DNA from: Nelumbo lutea | Lineage: Eukaryota; Streptophyta; Magnoliopsida; Proteales; Nelumbonaceae | NCBI GenBank assembly: GCA_022828595.1 | Contig: JAKGHH010000008.1 | Location: 23,614,378-23,678,377, forward strand | Reading direction: 5' to 3' | Length of the DNA: 64,000 bases | Shown here: positions 1 to 11,400 of the stretch, piece by piece | Numbering within the stretch: the first letter of the stretch is position 1 | Layout of the letters: every line of letters begins with the position of its first letter | Notes under the pieces: model-generated | The model's input: the letters and a program-made list of their open reading frames with translations, nothing else | Databases searched by the model: none | What the model was told of the DNA's origin: nothing | Made by a program: the position numbers and the translations under genes

Positions 1-330
1 TATGACGGTAAATCTTCAAAATTTTGCCTAGATAGCTCATCAAAGTTCTCAATTACCATTGGCACTACAACTCATTTAAATTCTTCCTTTGTGGTCCCTA
101 AATACATCCTCCACTCCTTAATTGTCCTGGATTGCCAAGCAAGATGCCATCTAAATTCTTTTTTTTTTTTTAACTCTCCTTTCAAGTCCTTCTAAACTCT
201 AACTATTATGTGTCTTTCAGGAGAAAATAGAAATCTTGACAATGTAAACCACTCCCACCCCCTCAATATAGAATTTGGGTATTCAAGTGATACAATCCAT
301 GAAAGGCATCTTTGTTTCTTAAAATATGTA
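1..330. other. Unassigned AT-rich sequence
   Basis: I see no convincing gene, repeat boundary or splice-bounded formin exon here. It probably lies in the formin intron downstream of 6998. Confidence 0.3.
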
Positions 331-775
331 TGGATCTGCTGAAGGACATAGGAAGGTTAGGTGCAAAATTTGTGGACACACTGATCAATTAAAAAAATGC
401 TAATCAAGGGGAACTTCTTAAAGTGAAATGTTTTAGCGCCTTGTTGGGAGGCTTGTTATGTTGATGTATGATCATGCTGACAATATCATATGTTGTCAAC
501 GTGGTTAGCCAATACGTGCATCAACCATGCGTTCTTCATCTTGACTCTAAAGATATTTCTTATTATACTTAAGGTTATTCCTGATAATGGAGTTTTATGT
601 GCCAATCATGATCACCTCAGTGTCAAAGCATATAAGACGCAGATTGGGCTGCAGCTATTGATGATATACGTTCAATTTCAAGCAACTACACCTTTGTAGG
701 AGGTAATTTAGGGTCGTGGAGAAGCAAAAAGTAGTATGTTGTACCTAGATCAAGTGTTGAACCAAAGTTTTTTAT
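331..775 (+). pseudogene. Copia RT/RNase H relic
   Basis: Two scraps of a copia polyprotein are recognisable. At 331-390 'LKDIGRLGAKFVDT' corresponds to the 'LLxETGKLGAKPxxTP' block after the reverse transcriptase. At about 590-770 'FVGGNLGSWRSKK' followed by 'PRSSVE' corresponds to the RNase H motif 'GGNLVSWrSKKQxVVsRSSaEAEY'. Frameshifts and stops separate them, and no LTR is attached. Dead. Confidence 0.7.
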
Positions 776-860
776 CAGAAACTTAGACAAATTTATAACT
801 TAAAAGGAGAATAGTAGAACACCACCTTTCAAATTTATAACCCAAGTTTTTTGCTAGTGA

Positions 861-1560
861 TTGGCCAAACAATGGATGAAGTGGTTACCTTGGGCCAAAC
901 TATGGTACAACACCACCTTTCAAATTGTAACTGAAATAGTTCCATTTCAACCACTCTATGGTTGTGAAACACCATCCATTCTCCCTTATGAATTGGGATC
1001 TATAGCTGTTGCTTCACCTGAGGAACATTTACTGAGATGGATCCAGTTTTACAAGAGAATGGAGGCATGTTGAATTTCAAGTGGATGACTGGTCTACATC
1101 AGACTACAACCCTATAGACAATCCTCACTGGCTGCTTGTCCATACCACAAACTATCCCCTAGATACTATGAGCCTTTTCTTATTCTAGCTTGGATTGGCC
1201 CAATCACCCATAAACTTGAACTTTTGGCAAACTCTAAAATGCATTCCATTTTCCATGTTGCTATATTGAAGAAGTGTGTGCAAGGAACCAAAGTAGCACG
1301 TACTTCTTTGTCAGATACAAATGTTGAGGGCAAGCTGATAGTTGAGCCCAAGCATATTATGGATTTCCACCAGGACCATCAAGAATGGAAGGTCATCATT
1401 GAGGCTCTAGTAGAATGATTGGTTTATCTACAAATGATGCTACCTGGGAAGACCTCCCCAAACTTCGGCTTGATTACCCAACTTTTGACATTGAGCACAA
1501 GGTCCATCTTAAAGGGGATGGGAAACATAGGCCCATATCATAGGGTGTCTCAACTCAATC
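861..1560 (+). pseudogene. Ty3/gypsy integrase C-terminus and chromodomain-like tail
   Basis: The start encodes 'WLPWAKLWYNTTF' and 'PFQPLYGCETPSIL', the integrase motif 'WLPWAEfWYNTtyhsst..tPFeavYGrxPP'. From about 1200 'NSKMHSIFHVAILKK' matches the typical 'LHPVFHVSxLKk' block. It is followed by a chromodomain-like 'ATWEDLPKL.LDYPTFDIEHKV' after a frame change near 1415. Frameshifts and stops break the reading, and no upstream RT is present, so this is a 3' fragment of a gypsy element. Related fragments occur at 20166-20900 and 43607-44275. Confidence 0.8.
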
Positions 1561-1934
1561 CACTTGCAAACACATTGCTTACGTTTATGGTAGGAGGCCA
1601 TGTCAGCAGCCACACGTCTAAGACAGTTAGAAAGATTAAAATGTATGAATCAATATAACAGAATATTCAGAAGAAAGAGATGATGTTATAAATACCTAAC
1701 CCAAGCAGGAGAAGGCAGAGAAGTTAGACCCAAACTTTCTCCCTTCCTTTCTTTTCCCCACCCCACCATTTTTAGGAGGTTAGCTCTCCCTTGAAGATTT
1801 GCTCTTTGATAGGCAGTAACCTATCAATATTCCTTCAAGTATGGTATTGTATTATATTCCTTCAAGTTAAGTGAACATATTTTGTAAGGTGTCTTACAAC
1901 ATGAATTTCTTCTCCCTATGCCTATCACCCCCCT
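1561..1934. other. Non-coding stretch, possible gypsy LTR remnant
   Basis: It directly follows the gypsy 3' coding end. It holds a TATA-like TATAAATA at 1687-1694 and then a pyrimidine-rich stretch, as LTR promoters often do. I could not define LTR ends or a second copy. Confidence 0.35.
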
Positions 1935-2060
1935 GTGAATGGATTGAATTATTTGGAGTGGTCTAAGGGTATAAAACTTTATCTTACAACAAGAGGGAAA
2001 ATTGGTTATATTAATGGGATGGTAAAGGAACCTAAGACCAGTGCTTAAAAAGCATTGGAA
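1935..2060 (+). pseudogene. Copia gag N-terminal scrap
   Basis: Encodes 'LNYLEWSKGIKLYLTTRGKI' followed by 'GYINGMVKEPKTSA'. This is the copia gag motif 'LdGrNYLtWSkemrLYitaRGKaGYInG' that is better preserved at 28170-28260. Only about 40 codons remain. Between 2061 and 2160 nothing is recognisable. Confidence 0.7.
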
Positions 2061-2160
2061 ACATATTCTAGGAAGTGCACTTCCAAGAGAGGTGCCAATA
2101 AAACACCTGGATTTACAGCCTAGAACTGTATAGAGACTTGAGATATATGCCTCCATTACA

Positions 2161-4540
2161 CTTTATACACTTTATGCAGCCTAGTTCTGTCATGTTGAAC
2201 AGGATTATGTGCAATATCGATAGCTGCCTGGTTGTCAAAGTAGAGCATCATTGGCTTTTCATAGTCAACTCCCAATTCTTCTAAAAGTGATCGCAGCCAC
2301 AATAATTTTGACACACCATATTCTTCTTCAGCAGAGGATTTGGCAACTACAAACTATTTCTTACTCCATGAACAATGTTCCCTGCCACCAAAGCACAATA
2401 TCCCAAGGTAGACCTTAATCAATACGTCCAACCCAATCAGCATCAGTGTATGCCTCCAACTACATGTGTCCATGTTTGGCAAATAGAATACCTTTCCCTA
2501 GAGTACCTTTCAAGTAACACAAAACTCCTTTTGTAGCAACTAAATGTGTATCTTTGGGAGAATGCATAAATTGACTAATAACACTCACTACATAGGAAAT
2601 ATCCGGCTGAGTCATGCGGAGATATAACAACTTCCCAAGCAGTCTTTGAAACACTCCCTTATCAAATGAAAATTCACATTTGTAGCAAAAAGCTTATGAT
2701 TGGGATTGGTAGCGGTAGAGGCCAGTTTAGCACCAACTTTACCAGTCTCTACAAGGAAGTTAAGGACATACTTGTACTGGAAAATGAAGATACCATCCTT
2801 AGATTTAGCAACTTCAATTCCTAAGAAATACCTGAGATCTCCTAAATCCTTGATCTCAAATTCAGAGTTAAAAACTTTTTTTTACTAACCTCCTGGGTGT
2901 CATTACCCGCGACCATAATGTCATCAACATAAACAATCAAAAAAGTCACTAAAGAGTTACTTCTTTTCAAGAATAAGGCATGGTCAGATTGAGTTTGTGT
3001 GTAACCAAATGAGACGAGAGCAGTCCTAAATCTCTCAAACTAGGCCCGAGGGGACTGTTTGAGACCATAAATGGACTTATGCACTTTACACACCTCCCCT
3101 TGCATTTCCGTTCCATACACGCTCAGAGGCAAAGACATATAGACCTCTTCATGTAGATCTCCATTCAAGAAGGCATTTTTAACATCAAACTGGTGGAAAG
3201 GCCAATCAAAAGTAGCAACTGGATAAAAAAACCCAAACTGAGGTCATCTTGGCCACAGGAACAAAAGTCTCAAGATAGTCAATACCATACATCAAAGTGT
3301 AGCCTTTAGCAACCAATCTGGCTTTAAACCTCTCAATAGAGCCATCAGAATGATAATTAATGATAAATACCCATTTACAACCCACTAGTTCCTTCCCTTT
3401 TGGCAAATCCACAATATCCCAGGTATGGTTCCTATGCAAAGCATCCAGTTCAGCCATAATAGCATCTCTCTATTCAGGTTTAGAAAAGGCTTCTGGTACA
3501 AACTTGGGTATCACATGGGAAGAAACAAAAGCAAGAAAAGAGTAATAGGTAGAGGATAAAAGGCTATAAGACAAGTGTTTAGAGATACAATGGGTTGTAC
3601 ATTTCCACTTGCCTTAGCGAAGAGCAATAGGAAGGTCAAGGTCTAGGAAAGAAGTAGATGGGTTAGAGGAAGGCTGATTTGTTATCTTAGTAATAATGGG
3701 TGGAGCAAGAAGCTCTTCAGCAGGAGCGGAAACAACTTGCCCATTCTTCAATCTATGTCTCACCTTTGGAGAACAGGATGTGAGGGAATTGTAGGAGGAT
3801 GAGGAGTAGGAATACTTGAGGTAGTCATAATGGGAGAAGTGGACAACTCATTAGATGACTCAAAAGGAACAGGAAGAGGAACTGCTGGAAACATAGCAAA
3901 GGGTTCCTCAGATTGTTCCCCATCAAGAGGAATACTAAAGAAAAGAGTAGACTTAGCAAATTTGACATCCCGAGAGACAAAGCGGGTGCCATTGATTGGA
4001 TCAAAATAGCAATATCCCTTCTGTATGGAGGCATACCCTAGAAAAACACACTTATGAGCCTTAAGTTCAAATTTGTGCCTTTGATAGCTGTGAGCATGTA
4101 CATAGTAGGTGCACCCAAAAACATAGAGAGGAAGAGAGAAGAGATCCTCATCTGGAAAGAGAAGGCTAAAGGGGGTTTTGAAGCCAAGAACCCGGGAAGG
4201 TATACGGTTAATCAAAAAGGTAGCAGTAAGGACAACATCTCCCTAAAATTTAGTAGGAACATGGAATGAAGAAAGGAGGGATCTGGCAACCTCAACCACA
4301 TGGCAGTTCTTCCTTTCCACCACTCAATTATGTTTTGGAGTGTAGGAACAAGAACTTTGATAAATAACCCCAAAAGTTTCAAGATAGGATGGGAGGTTCT
4401 TCTCAAATACTCGTTAGCATTATTAGAATGGAATATTTTGATCCGGGTGTTAAATTGGATAAGAATAAGTTCATGAAATTTTGCACAATAGTCGGTACTT
4501 CATCCCAAGATCTCATGAGATAAATCCAAGTATAACGAGA
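2161..4540 (-). pseudogene. Truncated copia pol (IN-RT-RNase H)
   Basis: Read on the minus strand from 4540 downward it gives the integrase core C-terminal half ('ERKN'-like region, then 'NRIPSRVLGFKTPFSLLFPD' at about 4130-4215). Next come the 'FLGYASIQKGYCYFDP' block, the RT start ('[16 protein letters not shown]', 3300-3400), further RT blocks and RNase H around 2160-2460. The RNase H ends abruptly near the 'HNPV' motif. It is broken by stops and frameshifts. Its sequence closely parallels the complete plus-strand element at 44366-49817 (compare 46950-48990), so both belong to one copia family. The 5' side stops at a microsatellite at 4548, and no LTR is attached at either end. Confidence 0.85.
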
Positions 4541-4547
4541 TTTTTGC

Positions 4548-4549
4548 AC

Positions 4550-4589
<40 letters not shown>

Positions 4590-4701
4590 GTAATAATAAT
4601 AATAATAATAATAGTAATAATAATAATAATAATAATAATAGTAATAATAATAGTAATAATAATAAGAATAAGAATAAGAATAAGAATAAGAATAAGAATT
4701 A
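4548..4701 (+). repeat. (TAA)n / (AATAAG)n microsatellite
   Basis: About 115 bp of (AAT)n with occasional TAG interruptions, then six or seven copies of AATAAG. It sits exactly where the copia integrase homology stops. The poly-Asn reading frame through it is an artefact of the repeat. Confidence 0.95.
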
Positions 4702-4704
4702 CTC

Positions 4705-4880
4705 TTCTCTAGTCGGACAGCCTATGTTTATACTTTTCTAAACAAACCAGAATTACTCTTATACCCTCACTTAAGTGAGAACCACATCAGCTAACTTAAA
4801 ATCTACTCATCAGTACAATTAACATATAACTTAATGTAAAAATCCTATACTACTCTTCTACAGCCGACTCTAACAGTAGC
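4705..4880 (-). repeat. Copia LTR fragment
   Basis: On the minus strand it starts 'TGTTAGAGTCGGCTGTAG' near 4880 and contains 'TTCTGGTTTG' and 'CACTTAAGTGAGGG' segments that parallel the LTR at 56450-56605 ('TGTTAGAGTCGGCTCTAG'). The end at about 4705 reads 'GACTAGAGAAGAG', as in the LTRs at 53678 and 25934. It is diverged and has no internal region. Confidence 0.6.
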
Positions 4881-4884
4881 GACC

Positions 4885-6790
4885 AACCAATCCGATCTGG
4901 TTTCCTAAACATTGAGTTTGTCAAAAAGAAATCAGCGCTTCTCTTTACTCACTGCAGTTTTATCTCCATGTCCTGGGTCATCCACTATGATCAGCTTTGA
5001 GTCATCTTCAACAATCAGTTTATTCATTTCCTTTGCTCTTTCTATCCCTTCCATTACTGCCAAGATCAAAAGAACCTAAAAATAAAGCAATAACTTTCCC
5101 TTCCTCATCTCTGAAAATTCCTCCAATACCTGATGGACCCAGGTTACCTTCACTAGTTCCATCAGAATTCAACTTAGTAAAACCACCATTTGGTGGAGAC
5201 CAAAGGGGACTACTCACAATTTTGAGAGGAGCTGAATTTGCCACTTTCTTTCAATTCCAAACAAAACATCTGCAGAGATATATCTTCTTCACCCAATGAA
5301 CCACTCTAATGGGAACGGTTTAAATGATGACATCTCTACTTCTTTCCTTTCCAAAACAATCCTTTGGTTCCTTTCTTCCCCAATTGTCTAGCAAATTGCA
5401 ACTCTTGTACATCTCCATAATATTTTACCCCTCTTCCTTGACCACTTAACAGGGAACGAAGCAAACAAGCTTTGTATATTTGGCCGGGGGAGGGGGATTA
5501 ATAAGTGATAACAAGTCTCACAATTTAGCCTTACAAAAGATGCACCAATTAGGGGATAAGAACCAATTAGGTCGTTTTCTTTGGAAAGGGGCCGAAGACC
5601 ATCAGAGGATTGAACCAGAGCATTGAAAAATGAGCCACAAGAAAAGGCACTAGAGGAAGATGAAGTCAAATCCAGTTATGCTTCCCCCCCCACCCCTCCT
5701 GAAGGATCTAACAGCACCCCTTCTAGTAAGGGAATCAAGGCTGAAATATTGTTTAATTCAAAGTCTCTGAGACCCCTTCTAAAACCCATATTCCATTCAA
5801 ACCCAAAACTTGAGTCAGAAGGAACCAAAAAAGTGGATACATGCTCATTTTTAAACCTTGACAGGGAAATACAAGGATATTGTTCTTTCAACGATGAATC
5901 CCCCACCCAAACATGCTCCAAAATTTTACAAGGTTTCTAGAAATAAGTCATGCTTGATAAAAGCCAAGGATGATGGTAGGATGGCATGAATAGATTTCCA
6001 AGCAGAAGCTCTTGTGCCCTAGCCAACACTCCCACATCCCAGCCATTAGTTGCTTGCCCATAAATACTTAGAATCACCATGGCCTACAATTTGTCCTTAT
6101 CCATTGTCAATCTCCATAACCATGTTCCTACTTCTTTTTTGAATACTTCCTATACCTAATCCACCAACATTTTTATATCTATTAACCACCTCCCAATTGA
6201 CTCTATGTTCTCTTTTTTCCTCCCCTGTTTCCCACAGAAACTTGCTCATCAATTTTTCCAAACTTCTACTCACCCCTTCTGGTATTTAAAAATGTATAGG
6301 AAATAAACAAGCAAATTAGTTAATGGCCAATGAGAGACCCCATATCCCAAAGTATCTACTCTATCTGCCACCCCCCTCATCCATATTAACCCTAACCACA
6401 CAGCTCTTATCAAAATTGACTTTTAGATTTGATATTTACTCAAATAATTGAGCTACCAACTTCAAAATCCTAACCTACCAAACATTTTCTACTTCACAAA
6501 ACAATAGTATCATTTGCAAACTATAAATGAGTGATTGGAACACTATCCTTCCAACTCTCCACCCCTCACTAGGTTTCTAGAATCTGCCCCAGCAGTTAAT
6601 TTCCCAAAACTTCAACAATTAATGTGAAGAGGAAAGGATAGAAAGGGTGCCCTTGTTTAATTCCTCTAGTGACTGGATGATCCACCACAATTTCTCTTTC
6701 TTTATTTTTTAATATCTCCAAGTTATCATTCAATAGAAAAAAGATAACTAAAGAACCGATATTTTTTTGTTTTCTTTTCATTATGATTAA
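4885..6790 (-). pseudogene. LINE (L1-type) ORF2 C-terminal part
   Basis: On the minus strand, from high to low coordinates, there is an RT block 'GIKQGHPFYPFLF' at about 6600-6650 (normally G.RQGdPlSPfLF). A degenerate active site, 'FANDTIVLC' instead of 'FADDT', follows near 6490-6530. The zf-RVT region then lies at 5388-5920 ('GFRRGLRDFEL', 'KRGKILWRCTR') and a C-terminal RNase H at 5020-5244 ('LNSDGTSEGNLGPSGIGGIF'). The order EN-RT-zinc-RNase H is that of plant L1-like LINEs. Stops and frameshifts are frequent, the endonuclease is missing, and no clear poly(A) tail or target duplication was found. Confidence 0.8.
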
Positions 6791-6967
6791 TCAAAGAATT
6801 GAAAATGCTTGGAGGACAATAGGATAAACGATAAGAAAACAATCTAAGAAATTAGCATAGACTTTGATAACTCCATATCAAGAAAAGGCATTTTAGATTC
6901 TAAAATATTACAAGCCTAGGTGATTGGAAATATAGAGATGGACCTGCATGAAAAGATGCCTACTATT

Positions 6968-6990
6968 CCTTTCTCTCTCTCTCTCTCTCT
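6968..6990 (+). repeat. (CT)n microsatellite beside formin splice donor
   Basis: About 11 CT units. On the transcribed (minus) strand this is a (GA)n purine tract that starts a few bases after the donor of the exon at 6998-7064. The rest of 6791-6997 is AT-rich intron with nothing recognisable. Confidence 0.9.
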
Positions 6991-6997
6991 GTCATAC

Positions 6998-7064
6998 CTT
7001 GCTCAAATGGGCATTTAGTTGGATCTTCTCCAAAATAAACAGCTAATGCATCTGCATTTCTACC
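6998..7064 (-). CDS. Class II formin, FH2-domain exon (fifth in window)
   Basis: A 67-bp exon of 22 codons plus one base: GRNADALAVYFGEDPTKCPF then EQ. This is the near-terminal FH2 motif of class II formins (GRNADALAlYFGEDPaxcPFEQV) and follows directly on the residues '...SLYAGV' of the exon at 40449. The acceptor is AACAG (RC of 7065-7069). The donor GTATGAC is followed within 10 bases by a (GA)n tract (RC of 6968-6990). It ends in phase 1, so the next exon should begin by completing a Val codon. That exon, which should carry 'NFVrmF...AHEENCKQ', was not found between base 1 and 6997 and is probably further downstream. Its isolation between a LINE and a copia element makes it easy to miss in automated annotation. 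Confidence 0.93.
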
Positions 7065-7363
7065 CTGTTCAATTGCAAACATATCATCTAATGAAAATTT
7101 TCAACTAACAAATGACTAATCAAGAAAAAAAATAACTTCAACTAAAAAAATGCATTGCTAGGGATGCAAATATTTCAGATTCAAATTAACTCTCATCCAT
7201 CAGATTCATATTAGACTTGGATTGTATTCAAATATTATATATCATTAATAATGTAAACTAAAAATAGTTAGAACATTATATAATATTAATAAAATGAAGT
7301 AGAAATAACTTTAGTAGTATATATCATAAACAAAATGACTTAACTATGATTGCTGTGACAATT
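7065..7363. other. Formin intron sequence
   Basis: AT-rich sequence without coding motifs between the formin acceptor and the copia target duplication at 7364. It is probably original intron DNA. Confidence 0.6.
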
Positions 7364-7368
7364 GAAAT

Positions 7369-7611
7369 TGTTAAAGTCGACAGTACAAGGGCATTTTGGT
7401 CATTTGTCTATCTAGTTGAGAGTGAATAGTCTGTTATGTTTATGTGTCCCATACTTAATGAGGGACAATACAGTCTTTTGTAATTCAACTTATATGCAAT
7501 ATAAATACATGTGGGTCGGCTAGGAGAGAGTAACTTTTTCTTCTCTAGACTGAACCCTTTCTTCTCTTTCTCTCACCTAGAACTAATCCAAGGCTAATCG
7601 ATCTATTCACA
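7369..7611 (+). repeat. 5' LTR of copia 7369-12276
   Basis: Begins TGTTAAAGTCGACAG and ends ...CTATTCACA. It contains a TATA-like 'ATATAAATACATG' at about 7500 and a CT-rich 3' part. It aligns along its length with 12031-12276. Confidence 0.93.
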
Positions 7612-7625
7612 TGGTATCAAAGCAA
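7612..7625 (+). promoter_or_regulatory. Primer-binding site
   Basis: TGGTATCAAAGC immediately follows the 5' LTR. It is one mismatch from TGGTATCAGAGC, the complement of the initiator-tRNA-Met 3' end used by plant copia elements. Confidence 0.9.
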
Positions 7626-8058
7626 ATATAACAAGTTCAGATCTGCTCGTTTTCTTTCGAATTTGCCCAATTTTTTTTATCGCCGTTTTCTCTAGGGTTT
7701 CGCAGATTTCTCAAGAATACCTTGGAGATTAAGTGAAAGGCTGCAAAGGAGTGATCATTTTTCTCTTTAGGAGGCCTTCTTGCCTCTAGTTTGTGGTGTG
7801 GTGGCTGTTTGTGGTGTTTGTTAGGAACTCTCTATTTGATGGTACGAAGAGAGCAGGTTTGGGTGGTGAAGTGTTCAATCGAGTACAGGTTAGTTCTATA
7901 GTGTGCAGTACAGGTGTTCGATTTAATGGCTGATTGATTACAGCTCTAGTGTTAAGTGTGTGATGTGCATTTGAAGAGGTCAGTCGTGTTGAAAGTGGGG
8001 GATAACAAAGTGAGTTAGGGTTTTGTGGTGAGGTAAGTGAAGGAAAAAAAATCAGACA

Positions 8059-9070
8059 TGGGAGAAAGTAGTAAACACAAATCTAGTGTTATGGTTCCCC
8101 CTAATTACCTAAATGTTTAGATGACCTCCATCAAATTAAATGGTGAGAACTATGTGCCATTGGATAAATCTGTAGAAATGGTTTTTGAGAGCCAAGAAAA
8201 AGGTGACACATGTGAGAGAGGAGAAACCTTCTTCTGATTCTTTAGGGTTTAGTGATTGGGAAAAGGAGGATGCTCAGATTATGACCTGGCTGTGGAATAG
8301 CATGGAACTTAAAATTAGTGTAAATTTTATGTTCCTTGATACTACTAAGGAAATCTGGGACCATGTGAAGAAACTCTATTCTGGCCAAGATTATATCACT
8401 AGAGTATATCAACTTTACCAAGAGTACTTCAACTTGAAGCAAGGTAATCAAAGCATAGAAGAATATTATGCAAGTATGAGGAACCTTCTTAATAAGCTTA
8501 ATGTGTATCATCCTTTGACTCCAGATGTTCAAGTTCAGCAACAACAACGAGAGCAACTTGATGTGACAAGGTTTCCAGTGGGTTTAAAAGCTGAAATATG
8601 AACTTGTTTGAGCGCAAATATTGGGTGGTTCTGCTCTCCCTTCTCTTGAGTAAGTGTTTGCCCATCTTCGGAAGATTTCTATTGATCCTATAGAGTCCTC
8701 CTCCCTCTCGGACAGATCTGGTTTTGTGGTGACAAGAGGTGGAGGTTGTAGAAATAGAGGTGGTGGAGGTGGTCGTGGATTTCCAGGGAACCGGTGTGGC
8801 CCTATGTTTAACAGTACCGATGGCCACGGTTGAGGAAGAAGTACTGGACCCAAGAAGTGCACATACTGTGGTGGATTAGAAAGACATACTGTTAATTACT
8901 GTTATGATTTACATGGTCCACCCAAAAATTGGGCTAATCATGTTGTGACTAGTGGCAATGGTACTGTTAGTGGAAACCAACAAACTGAGCAGACTCCCTT
9001 CACATCAATTGGTGTTTTTGGGAAGGAAATGGTGAGTGTACCAGATGAGGTATATGAGAAATTCCTTTAG
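8059..9070 (+). pseudogene. Copia gag
   Basis: Starts ATGGGAGAAAG at 8059. The UBN2-type gag core follows ('DWEKEDAQIMTWLWNSME', 'TKEIWDHVKKLYSG', 'RVYQLYQEYFNLKQGNQSIE'). A glycine/arginine-rich tract comes next, and a CCHC zinc knuckle at about 8851-8910 (CTYCGGLERHTVNYC, C-X2-C-X4-H-X4-C). A TAG at about 8119, a frameshift around 8600 and further stops inactivate it. It is similar in type to the gag at 55379-55951 on the minus strand. Confidence 0.88.
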
Positions 9071-9112
9071 ATATCCTCTCAGCAAACTACAACTACTCTT
9101 GCCTATTTAGGT

Positions 9113-9310
9113 ATGCCTTGCTTGGCTTCCAAACCCTCACACTGGATCATTGACTCCGGAGCCTTGTGTCATATGTCTAGGACTCCAAATGTGTTTTCTT
9201 CACTTCCACACTTTTCTACATCCCAAATAGTTCCCATTGCTAATGGTTCTACCACTCCCATCTGTGGTGTTGGTGATTTTGATCTCACCACCTTATCTTT
9301 ATCCTAACAA
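9113..9310 (+). pseudogene. Copia aspartic protease
   Basis: 'SHWIIDSGALCHMS' carries the copia protease active-site motif (wiiDSGAs.HMt), with Ala followed by Leu-Cys in place of the usual Ser/Thr-Asp. 'PIANGSTTPICGVGDFDL' is the following 'vAdGs..pi.G.G...l' strand. A frame change near 9300 separates it from the integrase part. Confidence 0.85.
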
Positions 9311-10230
9311 TGTACCCAAATTCCCTTTTAACCTTATGTCTGTTAGTAGATTAACCAAGTCACTTAATTGTTCTATAACCTTTTATCCCTCTTCTTGTGT
9401 GTTTCAGAATCTCAAGACGGGGATGAAGAATGGTGGAGGGCATGAGGTAGGTGGATTGTATTACCTTGATGGTGGTGGCCCGCCGGTAGCCTTTCAGTCA
9501 TCTCTTACTCCTCTTCAATGGCACTACAGACTTGGTCATCCATTTCTCAAGGCTCTAAAGTTGCTGGTTCCGTCCTTGTGTCATCTTCCATCGTTGGATT
9601 GTGAGTCGTGTCAGCTTGGGAAACACCATAGAGTCTCTTTTAGTTTAAGAGTTAATAGTCGTGTCTTGAGTCCTTTTTCTTTACTTCATTCAGATGTTTG
9701 GGATCCAAATAAAGTGGTGTCATGCAATAGTTATAAGTATTTTGAAATTTTTGTTGATGACTTTTCAAGGATGACATGGCTCTACCTTATGAAAGATTGA
9801 AGTGAATTGTTCTCTATTTTTCAACACCATTTCAGGAATACCTAGAGCATCATGGGATAACTCATCAAACTTCTTGCTCTTATACCCCACACCAGAAAGG
9901 AGTGGTTGAACGGAAAAATTGACACTTACTTGAAACTGCTCAGTCCATTATGCTTGATATGAATGTTCCAAAGCATTTTTGGAGTGATGTTGTCCTGACA
10001 TCATGTTTCCTCATCAATCGGATGCCCATGTCCATCCTTGGAAGTCAGTCACCTTTCTCAGTCTTGTTCCCTACTCTTTCTCCTTTTCCCCTTACTCCTA
10101 CCAAATGCATCTTCCTTGGATATTCCAGGACCCAAAAAGGGTATAAGTGTTATAACCCTAGCTCTCATCGGTCCTTTGTGTGTTTGGATGTCACTTTCTT
10201 TGAGCCAGTTCCATTTTTCTTGATTACTGA
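9310..10230 (+). pseudogene. Copia integrase with internal deletion
   Basis: The GAG-pre-integrase HHCC zinc domain is clear ('WHYRLGHPF' and 'CESCQLGKHHRVSF', 9520-9640). The first catalytic Asp sits in 'LLHSDVWDP' (about 9685). After 'DDFSRMTWLYLMKD' the reading jumps at about 9830 to 'EYLEHHGITHQTSCSYTP', so the segment holding the second catalytic Asp is gone. The Glu-containing 'VVERKN' follows at about 9905, then 'FLINRMPMSILGSQSPFSVL'. A second small deletion removes the 'FGC..FV' block before 'KCIFLGYSRTQKGYKCYNP'. Confidence 0.88.
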
Positions 10231-10529
10231 GATTCCTTCTCATGCTCCTGTGGTTCCACTTCCTGTTCCAATTAAGGACCCCCTTCCCGTGGTTCCTGTT
10301 CCCGTTGTGGATCCCCTTCTTATGGTTCTGGTTCCATCCCCACCTTCTCCAATGCAGGTTACTACTGTTTCTACACCTCATCCTTCTAACCTTGATCTTC
10401 CTATTGTTTTGCGGAAAGGCAAACATAGTTGCACACTTTTCTGCTTCCCATCGCCAATTTATATCTTTGCTTTCCTCAGTTTCCACTCCCAAGTCTATCC
10501 AGGAAGCCCTTACCTCTCTAGAGTGGTGA

Positions 10530-11400
10530 CAAGAAATGGAAGAGGAATTGTATGCTTTACAATACAATCACATGTGGGAACTTACTACTTTCCCTCCCAA
10601 TAAGCATGTTGTTGGGTGTAAGTGGGTCTACACAGTGAAGTATCTTCCAGATGGCAGTGTGAAACGACTAAAGGCCAGGTTAGTGGCCAAGGGCTATTCT
10701 CAGTTATATGGTGTTGAATATGCAAAGACATTCTCTCCTGTGGCTAAAATTGGCTCTATTCGGGTATTAATTTCATTAGTAGCAATGTATGATTAGCCTC
10801 TCTTGTAACTTGACATCAAGAATGCCTTCTTGCATGGTGATTTGGTTAAGGAAATATATATGAAGCAATCCCCAGGGTTTGTTGTTCAGGGAGAGGATGG
10901 TAAAGTCTGTAGACTTAAAAAGGCAATCTATGGGCTAACACAATCTCCACGTGCGTTGTTTGGTAGATTCAGTGAAGTAGTGAAGAACTTTAGGATGAAA
11001 TAGTGTCAAGTAGATCATTCTATATTTAGCCGTGACTCAAAAGACGGGAAAATCTTACTAGTGGTGTATGTAGATGATATTGTCATAACTAGCAGTGACA
11101 GCAATGGGATTGATAGATTGAAAAACTTCCTACAGGATCACTTCCACATGAAGGATCTTGGTAAGTTGATATACTTCTTGGGAATAAAAGTTGCAAGGTC
11201 GAGGCATGGAATTAACTTGTGTCAAAGGAAATATGCCCTTGACCTACTTGAAGAAACAGGGCTGTTAGGTGCCAAACCAGCCAAAACACCTATGGAACCG
11301 AATACTATGTTGAGTATTGATGTAGGTGAAGAGTTTGATGATCCTAGAAGGTACAAAAGGTTGGTGGGAAAATTGAATTATTTGACTATCAGATGACCAA
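10530..11400 (+). pseudogene. Copia reverse transcriptase
   Basis: RT begins 'MEEELYALQYNHMWEL' and 'VVGCKWVYTVKY', then '[20 protein letters not shown]'. 'DIKNAFLHGDLVKEIYM' follows, and the catalytic 'VYVDDIVIT' is at about 11065-11090. After it come 'DLGKLIYFLGIKVARS' and 'GAKPAKTPME'. Stops at 10796 and about 11002 and one near 11394 break the frame. Confidence 0.92.

Noticed and set aside
4481..4741. Poly-asparagine reading frame
   Set aside because: It is only the translation of the (TAA)n/(AATAAG)n microsatellite; no gene context.
1..6997. The last FH2 exon(s) of the formin in this stretch
   Set aside because: I looked on the minus strand for the expected 'AHEENCKQ' region and found only transposon remains; it is probably outside the window.
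7612..7625. Primer-binding sites as tRNA genes
   Set aside because: Only 12-14 bases match the tRNA 3' end; no cloverleaf can be formed.
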